From NCBI RefSeq assembly GCF_015277895.1, contig NZ_CP063815.1, forward strand, positions 434,001-498,000: a DNA stretch of 64,000 nt, in the 5' to 3' direction. Origin of the DNA: Microbacterium abyssi (GTDB lineage Bacteria > Actinomycetota > Actinomycetes > Actinomycetales > Microbacteriaceae). The first letter of the stretch is position 1. Each line of letters begins with the position of its first letter. This document shows, in pieces, positions 15,918 to 24,054 of this stretch. The translations under genes and the position numbers were made by a program. The notes under the pieces are model-generated. The model worked only from the letters and a program-made list of their open reading frames with translations. It searched no databases and had not been told where the DNA came from.

Positions 15918-16822
15918 TCCACGGCGACGCGTCCACATTCCTGAACGCGCTCGGTGCGCGAGAAGGCGATCCTCGGCTGACGCAGGCAGTCTCCGCGGTC
16001 GGCGGCGAGTACGCGGTCGAGGTCTACGACGACGACGGCGTGGTCGAGAAGTATCTCATCATGGCGGATCGCGGGGCCGACTTCCTTCTGGAGGACGGTG
16101 AACTCGAGACGGTCTTCATCTACGCGGCTGCGACGAAGACGCGCGGGATGTATGACGGCTGGGCGACGCTGATCGACGGAGTCGGGCCGGACGCATCGCC
16201 CGACGAGGTCGTGCGCGCTCTGGGCGCGCCGCTGCGCTCGACGCGCGCCTACCTGACATACGAAGCCGACCCGGGGTTCGTGCAGTTCGAGTTCGACGGC
16301 GAGAAGCTGACCATGGCGGTCGTCATGCGGCGGGTCATCGGCGGCCAGACCCCGGTGGAGGAGTCCGCGGAGAGCGAGGAGCCGGGGACGGTCGATGGCG
16401 AGGCGGCGACGTTCATGCGCGCGGTCGGCACGGCGATGTTCTCGGCGGAGCACATGGCGGTGATCGAACTCGCCGGACCAGCGATCGAGACCCGCGATGA
16501 CATCCGCGATGGCGTCGCCTGGCAGTACGACCACTTCCCGAACACGGGCGTCACCCTTCAGTTCAAGGGTGAAGACCTGGTCGGGGTGCTGATCCGGTTG
16601 CGGAGCGACGATGGCGAATCGACGTATCCCACGCCGGATCTGCTGATCGCAGGACTGCCGCTGCCGTCCTCCCGCGAGGCGGTGACCGACCGCTTCGGCG
16701 CCCCCAACCTGTCGAGTGAGCAGATGGATCTGTATCTGGTCGATGACCGCTACCTGAGGTTCGAATACGAGGACGGCCAGAACACCGCTCTGACGGTGGT
16801 ACTGCCGGGTGCGGAGGTCTGA
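15914..16822 (+). CDS. Putative immunity protein of two similar halves, cassette 3
   Basis: 302 residues; ATG overlaps the effector stop by 4 bp. The protein looks internally duplicated: residues 1-140 and about 155-302 each contain an A-x-x-F-L/M-x-A-L/V-G start, a G-x-x-P-T/D-x-L/V strand region, L-G-A-P or F-G-A-P, and a closing F-E-F/Y-D/E-G strand. Acidic overall with no signal peptide, as expected for a cytosolic inhibitor of a basic nuclease. No named family recognised; the role is inferred from position and charge. Confidence 0.5.
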   Translation: MIHGDASTFLNALGAREGDPRLTQAVSAVGGEYAVEVYDDDGVVEKYLIMADRGADFLLEDGELETVFIYAAATKTRGMYDGWATLIDGVGPDASPDEVVRALGAPLRSTRAYLTYEADPGFVQFEFDGEKLTMAVVMRRVIGGQTPVEESAESEEPGTVDGEAATFMRAVGTAMFSAEHMAVIELAGPAIETRDDIRDGVAWQYDHFPNTGVTLQFKGEDLVGVLIRLRSDDGESTYPTPDLLIAGLPLPSSREAVTDRFGAPNLSSEQMDLYLVDDRYLRFEYEDGQNTALTVVLPGAEV

Positions 16823-16886
16823 GGCAGCGCAGATTCACACGGTGGACGCTTCCGCGTGGCAGGATGTTCGCGGAGGGGGTCGATAC

Positions 16887-17669
16887 GTGACTGACATGGA
16901 TGCTGCCACGGCGCTGGACGACGACGCCGATACGAAGGGGCCCCGTGAGGCCTCACCGTTGCGCCTCGAGTTCGCCGGGGAATGGCACGAACTGCCTCCT
17001 GGCAGCCCCTTCATCATCGGGCGCGAGGGCGATCTCGAGATCGATGACAATCCGTACCTGCACCGGCACTTCCTCGAGCTTCAGCACCATGACGGCCTGT
17101 GGTGGCTTGCGAACGTGGGCGTGCGTCTCGCCGCGACCGTCTCCAGCGCCGGTGGCGCCGTGCAGTCCTGGCTGTCGCCGGGGGCACGGATGCCGCTCGT
17201 CTTCGAGCGCAATGTCATCGTGTTCACGGCGGGTCCGGTCACGTACGAACTGAATCTGCACACCGAGGAGGCGCCGTACGAGGTGTCGAGTCAGGTGGAG
17301 GCGTCGATGAGCGGCGAGACGACGGTCATGCCGGTCAGCTTCACGGCTATGCAGAAGCAGCTGATCGTGGCACTTGCCGAGCCCATGCTGCGCCGCGAGG
17401 GCGTGAGCATGAACGAGCTCCCGTCGTCGAGCGACGCCGCCAAGCGCCTCGGCTGGAGCATGAGCAAGTTCAACCGCAAGCTCGACAACGTGTGCGACAA
17501 GCTCGATCGCATGGGCGTCCAGGGCCTCCGTGGCGGTCCTGGCAAGCTCGCCACCAACCGTCGTGCGCGCCTGGTCGAGTACGTCGTGACGTCGCAGGTC
17601 GTCACCCGCGCCGACCTCCCACTGCTCGACGACGAGGCGCTGCGGAACCAGAGCGATTCCGACGACTGA
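16887..17669 (+). CDS. FHA-domain protein with helical C-terminal domain, possible regulator
   Basis: 260 residues from GTG 16887 (GGAGGGGG 8 bp upstream; a frame from 16809 lacks a ribosome site). The FHA-like domain spans about 20-110 (I-I-G-R-E-G-D-L-E-I, with N-P-Y-L-H-R-H-F replacing S-x-x-H). The C-terminal part (about 150-240) is helical and basic, with S-D-A-A-K-R-L-G-W-S-M-S-K-F-N-R-K-L-D, resembling a helix-turn-helix. It could couple kinase signalling to transcription of the cassettes or DNA binding. FHA plus HTH layout is seen; function is inference. Confidence 0.7.
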   Translation: MTDMDAATALDDDADTKGPREASPLRLEFAGEWHELPPGSPFIIGREGDLEIDDNPYLHRHFLELQHHDGLWWLANVGVRLAATVSSAGGAVQSWLSPGARMPLVFERNVIVFTAGPVTYELNLHTEEAPYEVSSQVEASMSGETTVMPVSFTAMQKQLIVALAEPMLRREGVSMNELPSSSDAAKRLGWSMSKFNRKLDNVCDKLDRMGVQGLRGGPGKLATNRRARLVEYVVTSQVVTRADLPLLDDEALRNQSDSDD

Positions 17670-17697
17670 TCGCGGCATGATCGCGTGGGCAGTCATG

Positions 17698-17731
17698 CCC
17701 ATCGTCGCACCCGCGCATCTGTCCTAGCGTG
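17698..17731 (+). promoter_or_regulatory. Shared cassette promoter motif, copy 4
   Basis: CCCAT at 17698-17702, 22 bases, TAGCGT from 17725, then GGGAGG before GTG 17781. The CCCATCGtCG flank matches copies 1 and 2. Confidence 0.5.
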
Positions 17732-17780
17732 TGTCTCGGGTCGTGGCGGCCCGGATCGCACCGGGACGACGGGAGGCTGA

Positions 17781-18074
17781 GTGGGCGACGTCGACATCTT
17801 CCGAGCTGAGCTGAACGGTGCGTCCAGCGCTCTGAGCGTCGCCATGACGGAGCTGCTCACGCAGGCCGCGGAATTGCAGACGGAGGACGTCGGGATCGAG
17901 AACCCCGCTTCCCGCGTGGCGTTGCGGCTCGAGATGCACCGCCGCCTGACGGCCCTGCGTGCGGCATCGTCGGCACGCATCGAGGGGGCATCCCAGCTCG
18001 CCGCCGCCGCGCAGGGAATCGCCGACAGGTTTCACGAGCTCGAAGACGAGCTCACCGGTCGGAGGACACCGTGA
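17781..18074 (+). CDS. Small helical protein, WXG100-sized partner of the hydrolase effector
   Basis: 97 residues from GTG 17781, preceded by GGGAGG. Almost entirely Ala/Leu/Glu helix with no cysteine and no signal peptide; the size and helical hairpin pattern resemble WXG100-type partner proteins, but the W-x-G motif is absent. Its stop overlaps the GTG of the DUF1023 hydrolase (GTGA). It probably forms a complex with the helical N-terminal domain of that protein, as Esx-like partners do with LXG-type toxins. Partner role is inference. Confidence 0.65.
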   Translation: MGDVDIFRAELNGASSALSVAMTELLTQAAELQTEDVGIENPASRVALRLEMHRRLTALRAASSARIEGASQLAAAAQGIADRFHELEDELTGRRTP

Positions 18075-19720
18075 CGGCCACGGGCTCGCCGCCGCAGCGG
18101 ATCGAGGGCGACGTCGGCAGCATGGCCTGGTGGTCCGGGCAGTTCACGCGGGTGCAGGACCGGCTCGAAGACCTTCGCGATGCCGTCGTTCTGGCGAAGA
18201 ACGTCCCGGGTGCGGGAGTGTCGGTCAGCGCCATGCGCGACGATGCGGAACGCCTGATCACCACGATCGACGCCGACATCGGTGAAGCGGCGCTGCTCGC
18301 GGTCGTGCTGCAGGGCTACGCCGACGCGCACGAGCGGCACGCGCAGCGCGCGAATGCTCTGGTCGACGACATCGAGACGGCCCAGGCCCAGTGGATGCAG
18401 CGCAGCGCGGATGCTGCCGATGCCGCCGGGCTCGCCATTGCCGTCGCCGGTGCGGGCGCCGGCCTGTTCACGGATCTGGCGCAGAACGTCGCGACTGAGA
18501 CTGCGCAGGCCCGTGACCTGTCCTGGCAGCATCTTTCGGCACTGAGGTCGGAGTACGAGCGTCATTTCGCGAACTGGGATGCCGCCTACGACGCAAGCCT
18601 CGCCGCGCTTGCCGGCGGCGCTTCCGCGTCTCTCACGGCCGAGGCGAGAGCCGTGTTCGACCGGCTTCTCGGCGCCGATGGCAGTGCGGAGGTCCGAGCG
18701 CTCTGGAACGCGCATCCGGAGCTCCATGACCGGCTTCTCGATGCTCATCCCGATGTGCTCGGCAACCTCGACGGCATCCCGTGGGATGTGCGCGCAGACG
18801 TGAACAGGGACCGGCTGGATGCGATGCTCGCGACGGAGCCGCCCGGGGAGCGCCGGGACGAGCTCGAAGCGATCCAGCGCGCACTCGAGGCGGAGGGCTC
18901 GCCGCGGCCGAGCCTGATCGGCTTCGACCCGGACGGTGCGGAGCAGATGACGGCGGCCATCGCGCACGGAGATCTCGCGACCGCATCCGAGATCAATACG
19001 CTGGTTCCCGGCATGAACGGCAACGTCGGCGACATGCACGCCTGGGGCGAATCGGCCAGAGCGCTGAATCGCTCGGTGGGCGAGGGGTCCGCAACCGTCG
19101 TCTGGTTCGGGTACGACACCCCGAACCTTGCGGAGGAGCCCGGAATGGCGCGAGCCGAAGACGGCGCCGCCGCACTCGCCTCGTATCTGCAGGGGCTCCG
19201 GTCACTCGCCCCGGACGCCGACGTCAACGTCGTCGCCCACTCCTACGGCAGCACGACCGCCGCACTCGCGATCGGGTCTGATCCAGACGGCGCCGGCGTC
19301 ACCGCTTTCATCGCGGTCGGCTCGGCCGGTTTCCCCGACGACGACGCCGTACTCGCCAACCTGTCCGATGGCGACCCGCGGGTCTACGCGACGATCTCCG
19401 AGGACGATGCCGTCGCGCGTATCGGCCGCGGAACGACCTTCGAGCACTCCGTCTCTCCCGAGCGCCTGGCAGGGGTAACCGTGTTCGGCAGCGACGGCGG
19501 TGTCGACGGCACCGGCGGTGCTCTGCCCGCCGCGACCGGACACGATGCCCTCGGGCCCGGGGCCTACCTCGAGCCCGGATCGGAGTCGTTCTTCAACGTG
19601 TCCGAGATCATCCGCACCGAAGAACCCGGAACGCAGCGTGATGGCGAGGGCAGCACACAGGGATTCTGGGACGAGAGCAACTGGTGGATCAGCGATGAGT
19701 ACGCTTTCATCGACTTCTGA
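18071..19720 (+). CDS. T7SS-associated DUF1023 alpha/beta-hydrolase
   Basis: 549 residues. The N-terminal ~170 are helical and WXG/LXG-like (W-W-S-G-Q-F near residue 18); the C-terminal half is an alpha/beta hydrolase of the DUF1023 type, with V-V-A-H-S-Y-G-S (nucleophile serine, about residue 392) and G-H-D-A near 489, which may hold the histidine. DUF1023 hydrolases are common T7SS neighbours in actinobacteria; lipase or esterase activity on envelope lipids is plausible. Coupled to a small helical gene upstream and a lipoprotein gene downstream, it forms the fourth cassette. Confidence 0.8.
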   Translation: MTATGSPPQRIEGDVGSMAWWSGQFTRVQDRLEDLRDAVVLAKNVPGAGVSVSAMRDDAERLITTIDADIGEAALLAVVLQGYADAHERHAQRANALVDDIETAQAQWMQRSADAADAAGLAIAVAGAGAGLFTDLAQNVATETAQARDLSWQHLSALRSEYERHFANWDAAYDASLAALAGGASASLTAEARAVFDRLLGADGSAEVRALWNAHPELHDRLLDAHPDVLGNLDGIPWDVRADVNRDRLDAMLATEPPGERRDELEAIQRALEAEGSPRPSLIGFDPDGAEQMTAAIAHGDLATASEINTLVPGMNGNVGDMHAWGESARALNRSVGEGSATVVWFGYDTPNLAEEPGMARAEDGAAALASYLQGLRSLAPDADVNVVAHSYGSTTAALAIGSDPDGAGVTAFIAVGSAGFPDDDAVLANLSDGDPRVYATISEDDAVARIGRGTTFEHSVSPERLAGVTVFGSDGGVDGTGGALPAATGHDALGPGAYLEPGSESFFNVSEIIRTEEPGTQRDGEGSTQGFWDESNWWISDEYAFIDF

Positions 19721-19735
19721 GTGGATGGTGGACTG

Positions 19736-20428
19736 ATGCGCGGCGTGCTCCGGCGAGTACTGATGGCGGCTCTGGCCGCCGGGATGGTGGTGACGATGAC
19801 GGGATGCGGCGCGGCGGTGCCGACGGGCGACGCCCTCTACAGAGACGGTGAGAAGCGGTACACCGACTACTCGACCGTGATGCACGACGTGATCATGGCG
19901 ATTCACGAGGGCGAATGGACGGTGGAGTCCTATGGTGCGTCCCCGATCGCCTGCAGAGCCGACGGTGACCTCGCGGGTTACGCGTTCTCCTGGGTGCGGA
20001 CGCTCGAGCCGGAGCAGCTCGATGTCGATGCCGTCGTCGCCGACGCCTCATCCGCATTCGAGGAGGCGGGCATGGCACCCGAGACGTCCGTGCTCGGAGA
20101 CGGCGAACGACGTGAGATCAACGTCATCGCCACAGGGGGCGCGGTCGGTCGCGGTGTGGTGATCGTCCGGCCCGGGCGCGGGATCATCGAGGTGTCCGCC
20201 GCGCCGGGATGCTTCCCGGGGGATGCCGGCGACCTGTCCGACATGGTCTTCGACGGTCTCGTGTACACGGGAGCCTCGCAGCGGTTCCCCGCGTTCGAGG
20301 GGCCCGTATGGCAGCCGAGGTTCTACTTCCCCGAGGGCGGGAGTCCGATCTACCGCGACGAGGACGGCGCGCCTGTGCAGCCGCAGCCCGACGTCACGGA
20401 GTTCCCCGTCGCGCCGTACGGCGACTGA
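19736..20428 (+). CDS. Lipoprotein, possible immunity partner of the DUF1023 hydrolase
   Basis: 230 residues from ATG 19736 (an in-frame GTG at 19721 would add five residues before the signal). Short basic n-region, hydrophobic core and lipobox M-T-G-C (about residue 24). The mature part has no known domain. It follows the hydrolase by 15 bp and closes the T7SS region. A surface-anchored inhibitor would suit an effector acting on envelope lipids, but it may be unrelated. Confidence 0.7.
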   Translation: MRGVLRRVLMAALAAGMVVTMTGCGAAVPTGDALYRDGEKRYTDYSTVMHDVIMAIHEGEWTVESYGASPIACRADGDLAGYAFSWVRTLEPEQLDVDAVVADASSAFEEAGMAPETSVLGDGERREINVIATGGAVGRGVVIVRPGRGIIEVSAAPGCFPGDAGDLSDMVFDGLVYTGASQRFPAFEGPVWQPRFYFPEGGSPIYRDEDGAPVQPQPDVTEFPVAPYGD

Positions 20429-20447
20429 CTCTTCCCAGCCGGCCCTC

Positions 20448-20482
20448 GAGCCTGTCGGCGGGTCGCTGAGCCTGTCGAAGGG
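20448..20482. repeat. REP-like intergenic repeat (GAGCCTGTCGAAGGG type)
   Basis: GAGCCTGTCG occurs at 20448-20457 and 20468-20477, 20 bases apart; the second copy continues into AAGGGTC. A related sequence lies on the other strand at 53,404-53,426. Confidence 0.5.
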
Positions 20483-20929
20483 TCAGCGCTCGGCGTCGGC
20501 GAGGTGCCGTGCGTGGTGGCCGAGCACCTTCACCATGATCCCGCGGCTGCGCAGCGCCGCCACCGTGCGGGTCTCCTCGTCGCGATCGCGCCCGAGGGCG
20601 TGCACGTTCGCGACGACGAGCACGTCACCGCGCTGCAGCGTGTCGAGGAGGCGGGACAGTCGATCGCCCCAGGTCTCCAGGATGTCCGGGGCAGGATGCC
20701 GGAACCCCTCGATCGGCACTCCGAAGCGCGTGAGTTCCGTGCGCTGCTCCGTCACCGACGGCATCCCGTCGCGCGCGACGACCAGGCCGACCAGCCGTGC
20801 ACCCTCCGGACGGGCCGACCACCAGTCGTGATCGGCGTCCGCCAGGCACTTCGGGCACGACGCCGCGGCATGCGGCAGGTGCAGCGGGCTCGTCAGTGCA
20901 GCATCCGCCATCTCGTTCACATCGCTCAT
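20483..20929 (-). CDS. Resolvase-like N-terminal-domain protein
   Basis: 148 residues from ATG 20929 (GAGGTT upstream). After a short Cys-containing head (S-C-P-K-C-L), the rest has the Rossmann-like layout of the serine-recombinase N-terminal domain: V-V-A-R-D-G-x-P-S-V-x-x-Q, then L-L-D-T-L-Q-R-G-D-V-L-V-V-A-N-V-H-A-L-G-R-D, which matches the resolvase turn before the regulatory helix. No catalytic serine near the N-terminus and no DNA-binding tail are visible, so it probably does not recombine DNA. Perhaps a domesticated or truncated relative with an unknown role. Confidence 0.6.
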   Translation of the reverse strand: MSDVNEMADAALTSPLHLPHAAASCPKCLADADHDWWSARPEGARLVGLVVARDGMPSVTEQRTELTRFGVPIEGFRHPAPDILETWGDRLSRLLDTLQRGDVLVVANVHALGRDRDEETRTVAALRSRGIMVKVLGHHARHLADAER

Positions 20930-20970
20930 CGCTGAACCTCCCGCATCCATTCTGCCTTGTGCAGCGGTGA

Positions 20971-21960
20971 TCACAGCACCCCGAGCGCGCGCACCGCCTC
21001 GCGTTCGTCGATGAGCTCGGCGACCGACGCGCCGATGCGGGCCCGAGCCCAGTCGCTCAGCTCGAGATCTTCCACGATCTGCCACTCGCCGTCCACAGCC
21101 CGCACCGGGAACGACGACACGATGCCCTCGGGGACTCCGTACTCGCCGTGCGAGACGACGCCCGCGCTGGTCCAGTCATCCGTCCCGCGCACCCAGTCGC
21201 GGGTGTGCTCGATCGTCGCGTTCGCGGCGGATGCCACCGACGACGAGCCGCGCACCTCGATGATCTCGGCACCGCGCTTCGCGACCCGCGGGATGAAGGT
21301 CCGATCCAGCCACCCCTGCACGTCGTCGAAGCGTTCGGCGAGAGCATCGAGTGCCGGGCGGCCGTCGACGGTCGCGTGCGTGACGTCGGGGAACTGCGTC
21401 GCCGAGTGATTGCCCCAGATCGACACGCGCCGGATGCCGGTGATCGGGGCCTCCAGCGCCACGGAGAGCTGCGCCCTGGCGCGGTGCTCGTCGAGACGGG
21501 TGAGCGCGGTGAAGCGCTCCGCGGGAACTCCTTCGGCGGATGCCGCGGCGATCAGCGCGTTCGTGTTGGCGGGGTTGCCGACGACGGTGATGCGCACGCC
21601 GGGGTTCGCGTTCTCGGCGATCGCACGCCCCTGGGGGCCGAAGATCCCGGCGTTCGCCGCGAGCAGATCGGCGCGTTCCATGCCGGGGCCGCGTGGGCGG
21701 GCGCCCACGAGCAGGGCGATGTCGCATCCGTCGAAGCCGACGTCCGCAGCATCGGTCACCTCGACGTGCTCCAGCAGGTCGAATGCCCCGTCCTGCAGCT
21801 CGAGAGCCGCGCCCTCGGCGGCCCCGAGTCCCTGCGGGATCTCGAGCAGTCGCAGCCGCACCTTCTCGTCGGGGCCGAGCATGTCGCCGGCGGCGATGCG
21901 GAACAGCAGCGCATATCCGATCTGTCCGCCCGCGCCCGTGATCGTGATCGTGGTCGCCAT
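20971..21960 (-). CDS. mdh: Malate dehydrogenase
   Basis: 329 residues. The N-terminus T-G-A-G-G-Q-I-G-Y is the NAD-binding glycine motif; [11 protein letters not shown] carries substrate arginines, V-V-G-N-P-A-N-T-N the next loop, and I-W-G-N-H-S the catalytic histidine. This matches the cytosolic MDH type common in actinobacteria (about 329 residues). It oxidises malate to oxaloacetate in the TCA cycle. Transcribed alone; a metallopeptidase is divergent upstream. Confidence 0.97.
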   Translation of the reverse strand: MATTITITGAGGQIGYALLFRIAAGDMLGPDEKVRLRLLEIPQGLGAAEGAALELQDGAFDLLEHVEVTDAADVGFDGCDIALLVGARPRGPGMERADLLAANAGIFGPQGRAIAENANPGVRITVVGNPANTNALIAAASAEGVPAERFTALTRLDEHRARAQLSVALEAPITGIRRVSIWGNHSATQFPDVTHATVDGRPALDALAERFDDVQGWLDRTFIPRVAKRGAEIIEVRGSSSVASAANATIEHTRDWVRGTDDWTSAGVVSHGEYGVPEGIVSSFPVRAVDGEWQIVEDLELSDWARARIGASVAELIDEREAVRALGVL

Positions 21961-22005
21961 ACGCCGAGCCTACGTCGGCCGTGGGCGCGGGGGTACTCTC
22001 ATCCA

Positions 22006-22887
22006 ATGACGTTCAACCCTGACTCCGACATCTCGGGTCACCGCACCCGTCGTCCCGGTCGGACAGCGGCGATCGCCGGTGGCGGCGTCGGCGTCCTGGC
22101 GATCATCGCGCTGCTCGCCGGCCCTCTGCTCGGCATCGACCTGTCCGGGCTGCTGGGCGGCGGAACGCAGGGCGGCGGCAGCCCATCGGAATCCGGCAGC
22201 ACCGTGCTGGCGTGCGAGACGGGCGAGGACGCCAACATGCAGGACGACTGCCGCATGGCCGGCGCCCAGGTGCTGCTGGACGACTACTGGGCGCAGCATG
22301 TCGAGGGGTACACGCCTCCGCAGCTGTACGTGTTCGAGGGCCAGACGTCGACGCAGTGCGGCACGGCATCCAACTCGGTCGGCCCGTTCTACTGCCCGCC
22401 CGAGCAGGGCGTGTACATCGACCCCGACTTCTTCCAGATCATGCGGCAGCAGTTCGACGCCTCGGCCGGCGAACTCGCGCAGCTGTACATCGTGGGCCAC
22501 GAGTGGGGCCACCACATCCAGAACATCACCGGCGTCATGGCCGACCACCCGGGACGCGAGAGCGGACCGGGAAGCGATGGAGTGCGCATCGAGCTGCAGG
22601 CCGACTGCTATGCGGGCGCATGGCTGGCCGACGCGGCCGAGCTGACCGACGAGAACGGCGTCCGCTATCTGGAGACGCCGACCGAGGCGCAGCTGGAAGA
22701 CGCGCTCAATGCCGCCCTCGTCGTGGGTGACGATCACATCCAGGAGATGTCGGGCTTCTCGAACCCCGAGTCGTTCACGCACGGGTCGAGCAAGAACCGG
22801 CAGTACTGGTTCGCGAACGGCTATCAGAACGGTGCGGGCGTGTGCGACACCTTCGACGACTCCGTGGGGGTCGATCTCGTGTCGTGA
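22006..22887 (+). CDS. Membrane-anchored neutral zinc metallopeptidase (YpfJ type)
   Basis: 293 residues from ATG 22006. A short cytoplasmic start (R-R-P-G-R), one membrane span (about 24-45), then a secreted domain with H-E-W-G-H-H-I-Q (HExxH zinc site, about residue 164) and E-L-Q-A-D-C-Y-A-G-A-W, the third zinc ligand region of the putative neutral zinc metallopeptidase family (PF04228). Several cysteines suggest disulfides. Probably an outward-facing peptidase; natural substrate unknown. Confidence 0.88.
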   Translation: MTFNPDSDISGHRTRRPGRTAAIAGGGVGVLAIIALLAGPLLGIDLSGLLGGGTQGGGSPSESGSTVLACETGEDANMQDDCRMAGAQVLLDDYWAQHVEGYTPPQLYVFEGQTSTQCGTASNSVGPFYCPPEQGVYIDPDFFQIMRQQFDASAGELAQLYIVGHEWGHHIQNITGVMADHPGRESGPGSDGVRIELQADCYAGAWLADAAELTDENGVRYLETPTEAQLEDALNAALVVGDDHIQEMSGFSNPESFTHGSSKNRQYWFANGYQNGAGVCDTFDDSVGVDLVS

Positions 22888-22892
22888 CGCGG

Positions 22893-22908
22893 GGCCCGGT
22901 GCCGGGCC
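22893..22908 (+). terminator. Possible weak terminator hairpin
   Basis: Perfect 7-bp stem GGCCCGG/CCGGGCC with a 2-base loop, six bases after the metallopeptidase stop; no U-run, so factor-independent action is doubtful. Confidence 0.35.
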
Positions 22909-22981
22909 TCACGGAGGGTACGCGGTACGGTGAAGGCAGCGCCGATCACGGCGGCGGGTTCTGATTCACCGGGGGACGACC

Positions 22982-23944
22982 ATGGACACGGATGCACTGT
23001 ATCCGCCGATCGAACCGCACGACAGCGGGATGCTGCTCGTCGGAGACGGTCAGCGCATCGCCTGGGAGGTCAGCGGGAACCCGGACGGCAAGCCGGTGGT
23101 GTTCCTCCACGGCGGGCCTGGAGGCGGAACGGCGCCCTGGCATCGTCGGTTCTTCGACCCCGAGAAGTACCGGATCGTGCTGTTCGATCAGCGCGGCTGC
23201 GGGCGGAGCATCCCGCATGCGAGCGACCCCGAGGCCGACCTCCGGTTCAACACCACGGCGCACCTCATCGCCGACATCGAGCTGCTGCGCAAGAACCTCG
23301 GAATCGAGAATTGGCAGGTCTTCGGAGGATCGTGGGGAAGCGCGCTGGCCCTCGCCTACGCGCAGGCGCACCCGGATGCCGTGACCGAACTCGTGCTGCG
23401 CGGCATCTTCACGCTGCGCCGCGAAGAGCTGGAGTGGTTCTACGAGGGCGGCGCTGGTGCGCTGTTCCCCGACCTCTGGGAGGACTTCGTCGCGCTGATC
23501 CCGCCGGTCGAACGCAATCGCATGATCGAGGCGTACCATCGGCGGCTGTTCGATCCGGATCCCGCCGTCCATGTTCCCGCCGCACGGGCATGGTCGAAGT
23601 GGGAGGGTTCGACGATCACGCTGCGACCGGACCGCGGCACGATCGAGCGGATGACCGAGGATGCCACGGCCGTCGCCTTCGCGCGGATCGAGAACCACTT
23701 CTTCGTGAACCACGGCTGGTGGACCGAGGGGCAGCTGATCGCCGGAGTGGATGCGATCCGGCACATCCCGGCGGTCATCGTTCAGGGGCGGTACGACATC
23801 TGCACGCCGATGATGACCGCGTGGGATCTGCATCGCGCCTGGCCCGAGGCCGAGTTCGTCGTCGTCGATGACGCCGGGCACGCGGCATCCGAGCCCGGCA
23901 TCCAGCAGGCCCTCCGCGACGCGACCGACGCCTTCGCGGGCTGA
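22982..23944 (+). CDS. pip: Prolyl iminopeptidase
   Basis: 320 residues, the family's standard length. An alpha/beta hydrolase with the oxyanion motif H-G-G-P-G-G-G, the R-G-C-G-R-S turn, the nucleophile elbow G-G-S-W-G-S (serine about residue 118), an acid in Y-D-I-C-T-P and the histidine in D-A-G-H-A-A. It cleaves N-terminal proline from peptides in the cytoplasm. The start follows GGGGGACGACC. Single gene, convergent with the aldehyde dehydrogenase. Confidence 0.95.
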   Translation: MDTDALYPPIEPHDSGMLLVGDGQRIAWEVSGNPDGKPVVFLHGGPGGGTAPWHRRFFDPEKYRIVLFDQRGCGRSIPHASDPEADLRFNTTAHLIADIELLRKNLGIENWQVFGGSWGSALALAYAQAHPDAVTELVLRGIFTLRREELEWFYEGGAGALFPDLWEDFVALIPPVERNRMIEAYHRRLFDPDPAVHVPAARAWSKWEGSTITLRPDRGTIERMTEDATAVAFARIENHFFVNHGWWTEGQLIAGVDAIRHIPAVIVQGRYDICTPMMTAWDLHRAWPEAEFVVVDDAGHAASEPGIQQALRDATDAFAG

Positions 23945-23977
23945 GCCCAGGCTTCGCTGTTCCGGGCAGCACTCTCC

Positions 23978-24054
23978 GCGGGTCGTTGAGCGGAGGCGGC
24001 GGAGCCGCCGCAGACGAAACGCGTTGAGCGAGCCGCAGGCGAGTCGAAGCGTCC
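23978..24054. repeat. GC-rich intergenic repeat between convergent genes
   Basis: Contains a hairpin-forming GCGGC-GGA-GCCGC core near 24,000 and repeated GTTGAGCG steps, then GAGTCGAAGCG. The composition resembles interspersed repeats of Microbacteriaceae; it may act as a two-way terminator. The family assignment is by appearance only. Confidence 0.4.

Noticed and set aside
1..20428. Complete mycobacterial-type ESX operon
   Set aside because: EccB, EccD, EccE and MycP are not in the window; only the ATPase, signalling proteins and effectors are, so the rest may lie upstream or be absent.
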